64,000 nucleotides of DNA from the NCBI GenBank assembly GCA_017303795.1, contig JAFLBR010000015.1, positions 1-64,000 of the forward strand, read 5' to 3'. The notes beneath the pieces are model-generated. The model ran no database searches. It worked only from the letters and a program-made list of their open reading frames with translations, and was not told where the DNA came from. This DNA is from Cytophagales bacterium (GTDB lineage Bacteria; Bacteroidota; Bacteroidia; Cytophagales; Cyclobacteriaceae). Shown one piece after another: positions 53,561-63,969 of this stretch; within the stretch, counting starts at the first letter, position 1; each line of letters opens with the position of its first letter. The position numbers and the translations under genes were made by a program.

Positions 53561-55006
53561 TTGAATCCGTTTGTAATTGCAGTTGATATTGGCACCACCA
53601 GCACAAAAGTACTTGCCGTAACCGCTACAGGCGATGTACTGTCGCAGCATCAGGTCTACTATCCTACATTTTATCCTCAACCTGGGTTTGCAGAACAAGA
53701 TGCCAATGAAATTCTCGCGGCAGTTATTTCAGGTTTAAAGGCAATTGAATCTCAGATCGATTTATCGAAAGCAGTTGCGTTAGCTTTTAGCAGTGCCATG
53801 CACAGTGTAGTAGCTGTAAATGAAAAATGCGAAACCCTTACTCCGCTTATTATCTGGGCCGATACCCGAAGCTCAGCGCAAGCAAAAGAACTGCGGCAAA
53901 CTGTTGTTGGAGTTGAGCTCCATCAGCAAGATGGTACACCCATTCATCCCATGTCGCCTTTATGCAAGTTGATGTGGTTACAGTTTAACGAACCTGAACT
54001 AAGTTCTCAGGCGTATAAGTTTATCTCTATTAAAGAATTTATTTGGTATCACCTTACGGGAGAGTTTAGTGTCGATTATTCCATCGCTTCGGCTACGGGG
54101 TTATTTGATATTCATAACCATGTCTGGAACAAAACAGCGTTAGAACTTGCAGGCATTACACCACAACAACTTTCAATTCCGGTTCCGGTAACGCATCAAG
54201 CCAAACTAAATGTTGTAAAAGATTTAGCGGGCTATCAGCACATTCCATTGGTTATAGGTGCCAGCGATGGTTGCCTCGCTCAACTCGGCAGCGATGCCAT
54301 GCAGCCCGGTGTGCTTACCGTAACGCTTGGTACCAGTGGGGCGGTAAGACGATCGGCCACCCGCAACTTGTCCGATCTGCAAAGCAGGTTGTTCAATTAT
54401 ATTTTAACCGACACAGAGACCGTAGCTGGTGGTGCAACCAATAATGGCACTGCTGTAATGGATTGGTTCGTAAAAGAATTTTCAGGTGCTGAAAAATTGC
54501 CCGCGATTGTAGCTCAGGTTTGCGAAAAAATTCCGGCTGGCAGCGAAGGCCTGCTGGCACTTCCCTTTTTGCAAGGCGAACGTGCCCCAGTTTATAATGC
54601 CGAGGCGCGAGGTGTTTTTTTTAACATCAGTATGCAACACACCCGACAACATTTTGCGCGAGCCTTACTCGAAGCCATTTGTTATGAATTAAAGTGGATT
54701 ACTGAAAGCGTTGAAATGGTTTGTGGGCCATCCGATAAGGTTGTTGTAAGTGGTGGCATTACTCATTTTCCGGAGTGGGTACAAATGTTGGCCGATGTTT
54801 TAAATCGCGAAGTGATTGTTGCATCCAATCATGATGCCTCTGCTATGGGTGCCGCGCGGCTGGCGTTTCAAACAGTACAAATATCTTTTGTAAGTGCTAC
54901 TCAGTCGCATACCATTTTTACTCCGCATGCAAATAATGCACAACTATATGCAGCGGGTTATACGCGTTTCAAAGCCTTATATCAGGCAATAGAGAAATTG
55001 TTTTAA
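53561..55006 (+). CDS. gntK: FGGY-family gluconokinase
   Basis: 481 residues from TTG 53561. FGGY kinase features: AVDIGTTSTKVLAV at the start, ADTRSSAQAKELR, LVIGASDGCLAQLGSDA and VTLGTSGAVR. The GTPIHPMSPLCKLMWL stretch (about 127-142) is typical of gluconate kinases within the family, as opposed to xylulokinases. It phosphorylates gluconate to 6-phosphogluconate. The next gene encodes 6-phosphogluconate dehydrogenase, which supports this substrate. Xylulose remains possible. Confidence 0.78.
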   Translation: MNPFVIAVDIGTTSTKVLAVTATGDVLSQHQVYYPTFYPQPGFAEQDANEILAAVISGLKAIESQIDLSKAVALAFSSAMHSVVAVNEKCETLTPLIIWADTRSSAQAKELRQTVVGVELHQQDGTPIHPMSPLCKLMWLQFNEPELSSQAYKFISIKEFIWYHLTGEFSVDYSIASATGLFDIHNHVWNKTALELAGITPQQLSIPVPVTHQAKLNVVKDLAGYQHIPLVIGASDGCLAQLGSDAMQPGVLTVTLGTSGAVRRSATRNLSDLQSRLFNYILTDTETVAGGATNNGTAVMDWFVKEFSGAEKLPAIVAQVCEKIPAGSEGLLALPFLQGERAPVYNAEARGVFFNISMQHTRQHFARALLEAICYELKWITESVEMVCGPSDKVVVSGGITHFPEWVQMLADVLNREVIVASNHDASAMGAARLAFQTVQISFVSATQSHTIFTPHANNAQLYAAGYTRFKALYQAIEKLF

Positions 55007-55168
55007 CCGGATTTACTCCTAAAAATCCCTCTTTAGAGCCTAATCAAACGGTTGCGGGATTAGAATCCACGAAATCACCAAAAACTGGGTTTCTGTTGTG
55101 TGTGCAGATCGTTTACTTTGCTTTTGGCCAAGGCCTGAATAATTTTTTATTACTAAACTCTTCTCGTA

Positions 55169-56065
55169 ATGCAAATCGGTTTAATTGGATTGGGTAAGAT
55201 GGGATACAATCTGGCACTCAATTTTAAAAGCAAAGGGCATGAGGTGGTGGCGTTTGATGTGAATAAATCAGCTATGGAAAAAATTGCTGCTGAAAAAGTA
55301 GCCACCGCACCTACTATTGGTGATCTGGCTCAGACTTTACAAGGCCGAAAGGTGATTTGGGTTATGGTGCCTGCTGGTAACGTGGTAGATGTGGTGCTCA
55401 GTAATCTCAAACATTATCTTGCGCCCGATGATATTGTGATTGATGGTGGCAACTCACACTTTAAAGATACCCTTACACGTGCCCGCGATCTTGAAAAACT
55501 CGGTATTCATTATTTAGACTGTGGCACCAGCGGGGGAGTAACCGGAGCTTTGCAAGGTGTTTGTACCATGATTGGTGGTAAGAAAGAAGTGTTTGATTAT
55601 TGTGAGGCTTTATTCAAATCAATCTCGGTGCCCGATGGCTATTTGTATTGTGGTAAAAGTGGTAATGGCCATTTCACAAAAATGGTACACAATGGAATTG
55701 AATATGGTATGATGCAGGCTATTGCCGAAGGAATGGAAGTGCTGCACCGGCAAGATGCAGACATGGATCTGGCGGCAGTTTCAAAAGTATGGAACCACGG
55801 CTCGGTGGTGCGCAGTTGGCTAATGGAGCTTACGCAACGCGCTTTAGAAAAAGATAAAAATCTGGAATCGATAAAAGGTGTGATGCATTCCTCTGGCGAA
55901 GGCAAGTGGACGGTAGAAACTGCGTTGGAGATGGGCGTACCCACACCGGTAATTACGATGTCGTTATTGATGCGGTACCGTTCTCAGACAGAAGATACAT
56001 TCTCCGGTAAAATTGTGGCCGCACTTCGCAATGAATTTGGTGGCCATGCGGTTGAGAAAAAGTAA
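55169..56065 (+). CDS. gnd: 6-phosphogluconate dehydrogenase, short form
   Basis: 298 residues, the short form (about 300 against 470 in E. coli). The dinucleotide fold IGLIGLGKMGYNLALNF, the substrate loop VIDGGNSHFKDT and the catalytic GKSGNGHFTKMVHNGIEYGMMQ are intact. It decarboxylates 6-phosphogluconate to ribulose 5-phosphate; short-form enzymes often prefer NAD. It is downstream of gntK in the same direction. Confidence 0.92.
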   Translation: MQIGLIGLGKMGYNLALNFKSKGHEVVAFDVNKSAMEKIAAEKVATAPTIGDLAQTLQGRKVIWVMVPAGNVVDVVLSNLKHYLAPDDIVIDGGNSHFKDTLTRARDLEKLGIHYLDCGTSGGVTGALQGVCTMIGGKKEVFDYCEALFKSISVPDGYLYCGKSGNGHFTKMVHNGIEYGMMQAIAEGMEVLHRQDADMDLAAVSKVWNHGSVVRSWLMELTQRALEKDKNLESIKGVMHSSGEGKWTVETALEMGVPTPVITMSLLMRYRSQTEDTFSGKIVAALRNEFGGHAVEKK

Positions 56066-56141
56066 TAAATATCATGGGTATAAACCCCTGCCGCAGTTGG
56101 GATAACTAAGCCTTGATAAAACCTTGAATTAATAAAAGACT

Positions 56142-56369
56142 ATGGCAAATAATACCTTAACAGTTAGTGCTACAGATGGTGTAACTGCAGAAACCAGAGC
56201 GCAAATTGTTTCATATCGCGAGGCGGGTGTTTCTGAAATTGTTGTTTTGTTAACCAATACTAAACTTGTTGATGATGAAGATTTAGTAGACCTGGTTGAA
56301 ATGGAAATTCGTGAAATGTTATCATCGTATGACTATGATGGAGATAATGCTACGATAACGAGGAAGTGA
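56142..56369 (+). CDS. Small acidic protein of unknown function
   Basis: 75 residues, strongly acidic, with a long helix rich in D and E (DDEDLVDLVEMEIREMLSSY) following a beta-like start. No signal peptide or known motif. It ends with lysine and is followed by a terminator, which supports a real transcript. A cytosolic regulator or chaperone-type protein is possible but unsupported. Confidence 0.5.
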   Translation: MANNTLTVSATDGVTAETRAQIVSYREAGVSEIVVLLTNTKLVDDEDLVDLVEMEIREMLSSYDYDGDNATITRK

Positions 56370-56440
56370 TTTAGAACGGTATCTTTAAATTAGAACGTCA
56401 AACCTGTTACAAATTGTAACCGTAAGGAAATCCAGAAAAC

Positions 56441-56478
56441 AAAAGCGTCAGGACTATTTAAGTGCCTGACGCTTTTTT
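56441..56478 (+). terminator. Rho-independent terminator
   Basis: A perfect 12-bp stem (56441-56452 with 56465-56476) and 12-base loop followed by T residues. Ends the transcript that includes the 75-residue gene. Confidence 0.88.
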
Positions 56479-56538
56479 ATTGTGCAATCTAAACTTTAAG
56501 ATAATCTCATTTTGGGATTAAATGCTTCAAAACTGTAC

Positions 56539-56601
56539 GTGCCTTTGACTGTATAATTGTCAAATTATAATTGAAATTTAAAATTATGGTGCTAAAGGCA
56601 C
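56539..56601 (+). promoter_or_regulatory. Dyad-rich leader upstream of the T9SS surface protein
   Basis: In the 342-base gap before 56712, beyond the terminator at 56441, are nested dyads: GTGCCTTT (56539-56546) with AAAGGCAC (56594-56601), TTTGAC-N9-GTCAAA (56544-56564), and TATAATT-GTCA-AATTATA (56552-56569). They may form an operator or a folded leader. The remainder of the gap is AT-rich and shows no gene. Confidence 0.4.
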
Positions 56602-56711
56602 TTAAAAACGTGATTTAAACTTGCTGGAGCAACAAAAATAAAAAAGACCTTAATTTTTACAATTTGGTGTATTATTTGTCTTTTTGCGGAATTTGATATC
56701 CGAAAATACAA

Positions 56712-59700
56712 ATGAAAACGACATTATCGGGCGCTCATTCTGCCCGAATCCTTGAGAAATCAAACCTCATAAAACCAAAACAATTACATGTAATAATTCT
56801 GGCTTTTGTGCTGAATTTTTTATTCACTCTCGCCAGTGCTCAATCTGTAGCTAATTACGCCACTAGCCGAAACACCGCAATTAGCTATGTTTCAATAGCT
56901 TCCACCGGTAATTCTTTTGCCGGATGGCGTAATACCAGTTCACTTATTGAAGATGACAACCGAAGTGTTGCCACCAACATTGGATTTGATTTTTGGTATA
57001 ATGGGCAACGCTTCACACAATTTTCAGTTTCCACCAATGGATTCATTGATTTCTCCAATACAACTGCCGATGGCGGACCCGTTTGTACTGCTTATGGATA
57101 TTGTAATTCAGAGTTTTCAGTTTCGAGCAATGGTACCTGGCTGGCGCTTGCCCCTTTTTATGATGACATGACTACACAGGGTGGATCGGATCCGCTCGGT
57201 ACCAGTATTAAATATTTATTATCGGGTACCGCACCAAATCAGATTCTAACGATAGAGTGGATTGGTATGGCCGTTTACGGTAATACATCGCCCAATCTGA
57301 ATTTTCAGGTGAAACTGTATGAAACCTCCGGTCGCATAGAATTTATTTATGGCACGATGCAAGCTGGCACAAACACATTTTCTTATACGGTAGGAATTAA
57401 TGCAGCATCTATTAATAATCCTCCATTAACCACTCAGTTAAAGTCTCAACAAGCGGCCAACAGTGCAACCTTTAATAGTACGCCTCAAAATAATTTGAGC
57501 ACAATGCCTCAGACTAATTCCCGAATCAATTTTGTTGCACCTACGCCAACAACGGTTTCCGGAGCATTAAGCATTAATGCTATAACCAGAACCGGAATGA
57601 ACCTGACGTGGCCCAATTGGGCAACTAATGAGGTTGGTTATGTATTGTACTACTCAACCGATAATCTGAATTTTTTCTTTCACTCACAAACAGCAACAAA
57701 TGCAACATCAGCCGCAATAACCAACCTGCTTCCAGGCACTACTTATTATTGGCGGGTTTACGCAGTTACAGAAGGCACTCTGAGTAATCCATTGAGTAAT
57801 AATGCTACCACACTCGCACCCCGCACGGTTACTTCCGTTGGTTCGGGTAGATGGGATACAAATGGCACGTGGGATTGTAGTTGTGTTCCCACCCAAGGCG
57901 ATAACGTACTGATTCGTAATGGCCATACCGTTCAGATGCGTTCTGCAAACATGCAATGCAATGATCTTACGGTTGGGCAAGGAACGAGTGGGGTAGCCCA
58001 GTTTACAACCAATACAGCCTATACCTTAACCATTAACGGTAATCTTACCATCAACCCGGGCGCAAGCTTTACTCAGGCTACAACCTCTAATGCAACGCAT
58101 ACCGTTAATATTCGCGGTAACCTTGTTAACAACGGAACTTTAAATTTATCAGTTGATGGCGATAGCCGATGTGCTATTAATTTTTCCAATACGGCCGGAG
58201 ATCAGCTCGTAAGTGGATCCGGTACAAATACTTTCCATACCATCGCTTTGGATAAAGGCAATAAGTCAAACATTTTAGAAATAACCGCTGCAAATTTTTC
58301 CTGTAATGCTGATGCGCTCGCATTCACTTCGGGTGGCACATTTAAATTTTCTTCTTCTGGTACTAACACCTTTCAGCTTTTTAATACTACTCGAAATATT
58401 CCGGTTAACAATTCTATCTGGATGAACAGTGCTAATAGTGTAATGCAATTTGCAGCAAGCGTAAACCTGGAAGGAACCTTACGAATTGACATCGGAACTA
58501 TTCAGATTGGCGATGCTGCCGATGAAAGTCTGGTGTCCTTAGGTGGACAAGTGGAGGTTAATGGTGGTGTTTTGCAAATTGCAGGCCGGTATGCACCCGG
58601 CACAACTTCTATCTCAAGGTATCAGCAAACGGGGGGTACATTAATTTGTCCTGCTGTTTCTTCTACGTCAGGCACACTGGCTCCTTTTATGATGAGCATT
58701 CCGGGCTCTACTCTATCGGTATCAGGTGGTACAATCGTACTTCCGCGCAGGGGTGGATCAGGTACACAAAATCTGGGTTACAATACATCGGGTGTTTTAG
58801 CTGGCACGGTAACGGAAGGTACACTGCAGATTGGAAATGGCACAACGCCAACAGGGCAAACAATTTTAATTAATGCAGGTGCTCCTATTGGGAATTTGTT
58901 GCTGAACAGCCCAAATGTTACTGCGCAACTTACCGGCAATGATTTAACAGTGCTCAATAACATAACCATTACTACGGGTATTTTAAATGATGGTAGCCGC
59001 GCCATTACTTTTGGTGGAAACTGGTTAAATACCAATGGTACTTTTCAGGCTGCTCTAACCGGACAGGTTACCGCCAATGGTGGCAATCAATCCATAACAT
59101 CGCGCGGTAACGCATTTAATAATTTAACACTTAGTGGAACTGGCAATAAATCTTTGCTGGATAATATAACGGTTAATGGAAACCTGATCTTTAGCACGAA
59201 TGTAATTCCGGTTAGCGCAGGGTTTATTCTTTCACTTAGAGGAAATTGGATAAACAATGGCTCGTTTGTTCGTAATAGCGAAACAATTTTGTTTAATGGA
59301 ACGGGCGATCAGACAGTGGCTGGTAGTGCTGTTAGTTCACTTACCAACATTACAGTAAATAAATCAGGAGGGCGTGTTTTAGTAAACGGATTGGTAAACC
59401 TATATGGATTGTTAACCATGCAAACGGCAACCGAGTTTGATGCTGATGGAACCGGTAGCGGAGTACTAATATTACTTTCGCTGGGAGATGAACCGACAGC
59501 AGATGCAACCATTACAACGCTACCTGCTGGAGCAAGCATTACGGGTAACGTAACGGTGCAACGCTACATAGCTCCTGAAGTTCCCGGTGTTACGCGAGTA
59601 TATCGCTACATTTCAAGTCCGGTGTCAGGACGCTTTGTTTCAGATTGGCAAGACAATTTTCCTGTAACAGGAAATTTTTCTAATCCCAATACAGAATTTC

Positions 59701-61667
59701 CAATAGGTTCGGGCATTACCACCATTTGCGGTAGGCCGCTTGCACCAAATTCACCTTCTTTGTTTCGTTATGCGGAACCCAATACGGGTACAGGTGCATC
59801 TGATCTGGGCTGGGTGGCATACCCGCTTAGTGGATCAACAACAACAGCATCTATTGAAGTAGGTCGTGGTTATGCGGCTTTCATTCGCGAGTGTTCAAGT
59901 CCAACCATTGTAGATGTGCGTGGTCCGGTTAATCAAGGAAATATATCTTTCAATTCGTTGATATCGCTTACCAATAATGGTAACATCGAAGACGGTTTTA
60001 ACCTGGTTGGTAATCCTTATCCTTCGGCTATTGATTGGAAGTCGGCAACTGGCTGGACTCGTAGCGGAATTTCATCTGTAATATATGTGCGCGATAATGG
60101 TGGTTCAGGTGGATTTGTTACTTACGATTACACCGATAGCGATCCGATGGTATTGGCCACCGGCCAGGCTTTTTGGGTGCGCGTAACTTCACCTACTCCC
60201 AATTTTAGTATTAATGAACAAGCCAAAACAACCAATGCTGGTGTGCTTTACAGAACTGCATCCGAAAACAAACTTGTCATTTCAATGTCAAAAGATAATG
60301 TAACTGACCATGCTGTCATTAAACTTAATCCGGAGTCAGTGGTCAGATTGGATGATTATGATGGACCAAAAATGGATAATGCACTCTTCGATATTTCAAC
60401 CTTATCGGAAGAAGGCATAAGCATGGCAGTAAATTCATTAAACCAGATTGCATGCGGTCAGGTATTACCTATTCGCATAAAAGATATAACATCGGGCACC
60501 TATCAACTTTCATTTAATCTGAAAGGTGTGTTTGAAAATTATCGCACAGAATTGTTTGATCGGTTTACCAATACAACAACTTCTTTAACCGCAGGCACAA
60601 CGTATTCCTTTGTGGTAAATACAGTTGCCGCTTCAAAAGCAGCCGATCGATTTGAACTACGGTTTGCTACAATAGCCGTAAATCGTGATCTCGAAATTTC
60701 TGCTAAGTCTTCTGTATGCGAGGGTGAGGATGTAAACATTACTGTAGCCAATTCGCAAAACGGAATGGAATATTATGCGGTAATCGATAATCATGTAGTA
60801 AGCGATACGCTTGCGGGTATGGGTAGTGGAATTACATTAAAGGTTCCGGCATCAAGACTTCAAGGTGAATCTCAGATAACGATTATGGCAGCTCGTGTTT
60901 GTGGCGGAGTTTTTGAAATGAACACTCATGTTCAGGTAAATGTAGCGGCTCCATTACAACCAATGGTACTATCAACAGTTGCAGCTTGTAAATCGGGTAG
61001 TGTGTTATTACGTGTAGAACCACCAGCTTTTGGTTCTATAGCGTGGTATGATAACCCTACTGGTAACATGGTGTTGGCAACGGGAACAACCTTCCATACA
61101 CCTATACTTACCAAATCAAAAACGTATTATGCGGCTGTGGTTACAGATGGGGGTTGCGAAAGCAGCAGGGTAGCGGTGGTTGCACCCATTACTGTGTTTG
61201 ATGATGTAATCCTACAACAGCGAGGTGATTCATTAATTTCAAATTATACTTCTGGAAACCAATGGTACCATAATGGTAATTTGATTAAAGCCGCTACCGG
61301 AAATAGAATTCTGGCAATACAACCTGGCATCTACCAGGTGGTTGTGCAGGTATCGTTGCAGTGTACAACCAGTGCCGAAATTGAAGTGGAGGATATTGTA
61401 ATGGGTGATCAAAGGGATGTAGCGATTGGGATGATTGCAGCACCTAATCCGGCTGAAGATTTTATTCAGGTTGTTACCGATAACCTTTACAACAATGAAG
61501 TTTTTCTGGTGAATGCACTTGGGCGCCCGGTACTTTCAGCAATGCTACAAATTTCCGATGATCAGAAGGAGGTTCAACTTCAATTGAATGGACTGCCTGC
61601 AGGATTTTATTACTTGCGCGGCAACAGGCAGGGTAAAGATGTTTATCTGAAAATCATTAAGAACTAA
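56712..61667 (+). CDS. Large T9SS-secreted surface protein
   Basis: 1651 residues. The signal peptide has a long N-region and a hydrophobic core (about 25-43, LASAQ). The next part (about 50-275) is a beta sandwich-like region with SVSTNGFIDFSN. A fibronectin type III domain follows (about 280-368, LLPGTTYYWRVYAV), then a G8-like stretch GRWDTNGTWDCSCVPTQGD and many right-handed beta-helix-like strands. The last 74 residues (from PNPAEDFIQVV) form a type IX C-terminal sorting domain, so the protein is exported to the surface or medium. Possible adhesin or surface-layer component; substrate unknown. Confidence 0.9.
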   Translation: MKTTLSGAHSARILEKSNLIKPKQLHVIILAFVLNFLFTLASAQSVANYATSRNTAISYVSIASTGNSFAGWRNTSSLIEDDNRSVATNIGFDFWYNGQRFTQFSVSTNGFIDFSNTTADGGPVCTAYGYCNSEFSVSSNGTWLALAPFYDDMTTQGGSDPLGTSIKYLLSGTAPNQILTIEWIGMAVYGNTSPNLNFQVKLYETSGRIEFIYGTMQAGTNTFSYTVGINAASINNPPLTTQLKSQQAANSATFNSTPQNNLSTMPQTNSRINFVAPTPTTVSGALSINAITRTGMNLTWPNWATNEVGYVLYYSTDNLNFFFHSQTATNATSAAITNLLPGTTYYWRVYAVTEGTLSNPLSNNATTLAPRTVTSVGSGRWDTNGTWDCSCVPTQGDNVLIRNGHTVQMRSANMQCNDLTVGQGTSGVAQFTTNTAYTLTINGNLTINPGASFTQATTSNATHTVNIRGNLVNNGTLNLSVDGDSRCAINFSNTAGDQLVSGSGTNTFHTIALDKGNKSNILEITAANFSCNADALAFTSGGTFKFSSSGTNTFQLFNTTRNIPVNNSIWMNSANSVMQFAASVNLEGTLRIDIGTIQIGDAADESLVSLGGQVEVNGGVLQIAGRYAPGTTSISRYQQTGGTLICPAVSSTSGTLAPFMMSIPGSTLSVSGGTIVLPRRGGSGTQNLGYNTSGVLAGTVTEGTLQIGNGTTPTGQTILINAGAPIGNLLLNSPNVTAQLTGNDLTVLNNITITTGILNDGSRAITFGGNWLNTNGTFQAALTGQVTANGGNQSITSRGNAFNNLTLSGTGNKSLLDNITVNGNLIFSTNVIPVSAGFILSLRGNWINNGSFVRNSETILFNGTGDQTVAGSAVSSLTNITVNKSGGRVLVNGLVNLYGLLTMQTATEFDADGTGSGVLILLSLGDEPTADATITTLPAGASITGNVTVQRYIAPEVPGVTRVYRYISSPVSGRFVSDWQDNFPVTGNFSNPNTEFPIGSGITTICGRPLAPNSPSLFRYAEPNTGTGASDLGWVAYPLSGSTTTASIEVGRGYAAFIRECSSPTIVDVRGPVNQGNISFNSLISLTNNGNIEDGFNLVGNPYPSAIDWKSATGWTRSGISSVIYVRDNGGSGGFVTYDYTDSDPMVLATGQAFWVRVTSPTPNFSINEQAKTTNAGVLYRTASENKLVISMSKDNVTDHAVIKLNPESVVRLDDYDGPKMDNALFDISTLSEEGISMAVNSLNQIACGQVLPIRIKDITSGTYQLSFNLKGVFENYRTELFDRFTNTTTSLTAGTTYSFVVNTVAASKAADRFELRFATIAVNRDLEISAKSSVCEGEDVNITVANSQNGMEYYAVIDNHVVSDTLAGMGSGITLKVPASRLQGESQITIMAARVCGGVFEMNTHVQVNVAAPLQPMVLSTVAACKSGSVLLRVEPPAFGSIAWYDNPTGNMVLATGTTFHTPILTKSKTYYAAVVTDGGCESSRVAVVAPITVFDDVILQQRGDSLISNYTSGNQWYHNGNLIKAATGNRILAIQPGIYQVVVQVSLQCTTSAEIEVEDIVMGDQRDVAIGMIAAPNPAEDFIQVVTDNLYNNEVFLVNALGRPVLSAMLQISDDQKEVQLQLNGLPAGFYYLRGNRQGKDVYLKIIKN

Positions 61668-61697
61668 AAGAAAGCTATCAATTGATCAGGCAAGTAT

Positions 61698-61736
61698 TGT
61701 CATTCCGGCTCCGCACCAATCGGTGCCGGAATGACA
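61698..61736. terminator. Bidirectional terminator
   Basis: A hairpin with a 10-bp outer stem (61698-61707 with 61727-61736), a 5-base bulge and a 5-bp inner stem (61713-61717 with 61722-61726). It sits between the convergent T9SS protein and M28 peptidase genes. Confidence 0.75.
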
Positions 61737-61770
61737 GAGTAATTTTGATACGATCTTATTGAAAAGAAAT

Positions 61771-62976
61771 TTAAAAAGTAACGTTAAGCGTTATTACTTC
61801 TTCTTTGCGTTTCACTTTTACCGGAATGGTCTGGCCTTTTTCAAATTTGCCCAACGCACCCATGTAATCGTTAATGTCTTTTATTTCAACATCACCAATT
61901 TGAGTAATCACGTCTCCGGTTTGAATACCAGCCTGCTGGGCCGGCCGGCCTTCGGTAACACCATCTACTAAAAGGCCGGGCTTATCGGATGTATAGCTGG
62001 GCATTACACCCAATGTAACTTTAAAGGAAGTGCGTGCTGACATAGTTTTTTGTTTAGTAGTAAGGAAAGTAAGTTTTGGTGCATTCTCTAATTTTTCAAT
62101 TACTGCGATGATTAAATCGAGTACTTCTTTTTCACCGGCATAGTTTATCTTATCCGAGTCATCCGATGGCTTATGGTAATCGCTGTGCGAGCCCGTGAAG
62201 AAGTGTAGTACCGGAATGTTCTTCAGGTAAAATGAAGCATGATCGGATGGACCTACACCCGATGAATCTGTTTTGATAGTTAACGGTGTTGACACATTTT
62301 TTAAGAGTGGTTCCCACACGGGGCTGGTTCCTGTTCCGCTAATGGAAATAACTTTATTATCCGGCAAACGGCCAATCATATCCATGTTAATCATGTAACT
62401 CACTTTACTCATATCGATGGTCGGATGTTCTGTAAAGTATTTCGATCCGTAAAGACCTAACTCTTCGCCACTAAAACAGATAAACAGAAAGTTACTTTTC
62501 TCTTTCACTTTGTTTTGTGAAAAATAACGCGCCAGTTCCAAAACACCCGCCACACCCGAAGCATTATCATCAGCACCATTATGAATTTTTCCTTTCGGAT
62601 TGGCATCTAATGAACTTCCGTTTTCGCCAAAGCCTAAGTGATCGTAATGCGCACCAATAATAATTGTCTTATCCGCGTTGTTATCCAGATAGGCAATGGC
62701 ATTATGTGCTTTGCCTTCATCGCCTGTGCCGTGCACACCAGCCTTAAAAGGAAATGCTTGCTGAAAGTTTTGTTCGCCTTTGGGCGTAAGCTTCAGGGCT
62801 TTGAATTCTTTTTCGATGTAGGCAATAGCTTTTCGTTCGCCTTCCGAACCTGAAAACCGACCTTCCATATCATCAGCGGCAAGCACGGTTACATGGGTTT
62901 TGATTTTCTTCTCTTCAATCTTCTGGGCATATATTCCGGCAACGGGAATTAATAAGGCAATAAGGAGCAGGCGCAT
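61771..62976 (-). CDS. Exported M28-family aminopeptidase with PDZ domain
   Basis: 401 residues from ATG 62976, which gives a clean signal peptide (IYAQ); a start at 63015 would add 13 residues before it. Zinc ligands of the M28 fold are visible: GAHYDHLGFG, HNGADDNASGVAG, the catalytic Glu pair FSGEELGLYG, NMDMIGR, and PSDHASFY. A C-terminal PDZ domain (about 320-401) has VTEGRPAQQAGIQTGDVITQIG. It trims peptides in the periplasm or outside the cell. It is convergent with the T9SS protein gene. Confidence 0.92.
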   Translation of the reverse strand: MRLLLIALLIPVAGIYAQKIEEKKIKTHVTVLAADDMEGRFSGSEGERKAIAYIEKEFKALKLTPKGEQNFQQAFPFKAGVHGTGDEGKAHNAIAYLDNNADKTIIIGAHYDHLGFGENGSSLDANPKGKIHNGADDNASGVAGVLELARYFSQNKVKEKSNFLFICFSGEELGLYGSKYFTEHPTIDMSKVSYMINMDMIGRLPDNKVISISGTGTSPVWEPLLKNVSTPLTIKTDSSGVGPSDHASFYLKNIPVLHFFTGSHSDYHKPSDDSDKINYAGEKEVLDLIIAVIEKLENAPKLTFLTTKQKTMSARTSFKVTLGVMPSYTSDKPGLLVDGVTEGRPAQQAGIQTGDVITQIGDVEIKDINDYMGALGKFEKGQTIPVKVKRKEEVITLNVTF

Positions 62977-63107
62977 TTTTGTATGATTTTTTTGAATACA
63001 CAAAGTAACTTCCATTTCTACAACAAAATTACCTCTGGCAGGAGTTTTTTTAGGGTTATAACACCAAACGCGTTATTTTTGATAACCTTGAATTTATCCT
63101 GTATAAA

Positions 63108-63941
63108 ATGAAAGCACCTAACCTTGTTCTGCTTACCGATTTTTCACCACTTTCTAAAGTGGCCATGTTGTATGCGCTTAAAATGGCGGCTCCGCTGGGT
63201 GCCAATTTTACCATACTTAACATTGTGCGGGTAGATGGTATTCCAAAAGCGAACCTAAAAACAAAGCAATTGGAAAAAACCATCACGCAGATTGCGCAGG
63301 AGGAAGGGGATAGCTTGGTGGCTGAGCTACGTGCGCAGGTAAAAGGCAATTACACGCTTACATTCAAGCCCGTAAAAGCCCGCACGGTATCAGAAATGGT
63401 GCGCAAGTATGTAACCAATAATCCAACCAACATGGTGGTAATGGGTTTGCAAGGTACATCGGCCTTAAAAAAAATGGGGCGCCTGGGTGGTACCACGGTG
63501 TCGGTTATTGATGAATGCCCGGTGCCAGTGTTGGCCATACCAGCCTATGCGAAGTACAGCAACATGAAAAACATTGTGTATGCTACCGACATGAAGAACA
63601 TTAAGAAAGAGCTTGATATTATTGTGGAGTTTGCCAAAATCTTTGGCTCGTTTGTACACATGATTCATGTTTCACCGGCCATCGATAAAAAAATTGAAGC
63701 AGCAGGATTAGCCGTGGATGAAATTGTGCAGAAGTATGCTTACGATAAAGTGAAGTTCGAGTTGATTCTGGAAGATGATATTACCAAAGCTATTGGCGAT
63801 TACATTCAGAAAGTAAATGCCGATGTGTTAACTACGTTTACGCATAAACTCAGCCTCGAAGAAAAAATCTTTGGTAAAAGTGTTACGCGCAAACTGGCTT
63901 ATCAGGGTTCAATTCCATTGCTGGCCGTGAAGCGGAAATAA
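63108..63941 (+). CDS. Tandem universal stress protein
   Basis: 277 residues. Two UspA domains: 1-142 with VLLTDFSPLSKVAML and the loop VVMGLQGTSALKKMGRLGGTT, and 150-277 with IVYATDMKNIKKEL. The second half has a degraded loop (TTFTHKLSLEEKIFGKSVTRKL), so it may bind ATP in the first half only. A TATTTTTG box (63074-63081) upstream may be its -7 element. It is a distant relative of the tandem USP at 6472. Confidence 0.88.
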   Translation: MKAPNLVLLTDFSPLSKVAMLYALKMAAPLGANFTILNIVRVDGIPKANLKTKQLEKTITQIAQEEGDSLVAELRAQVKGNYTLTFKPVKARTVSEMVRKYVTNNPTNMVVMGLQGTSALKKMGRLGGTTVSVIDECPVPVLAIPAYAKYSNMKNIVYATDMKNIKKELDIIVEFAKIFGSFVHMIHVSPAIDKKIEAAGLAVDEIVQKYAYDKVKFELILEDDITKAIGDYIQKVNADVLTTFTHKLSLEEKIFGKSVTRKLAYQGSIPLLAVKRK

Positions 63942-63942
63942 A

Positions 63943-63969
63943 AAACGTCAGATTGAAAACCTGACGTTT
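63943..63969 (-). terminator. Terminator at the window end
   Basis: A 9-bp stem (63943-63951 with 63961-63969) with a 9-base loop. The long T tract follows it on the minus strand, so it probably ends a minus-strand gene lying beyond the window; it could also stop the stress-protein gene. Confidence 0.65.
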
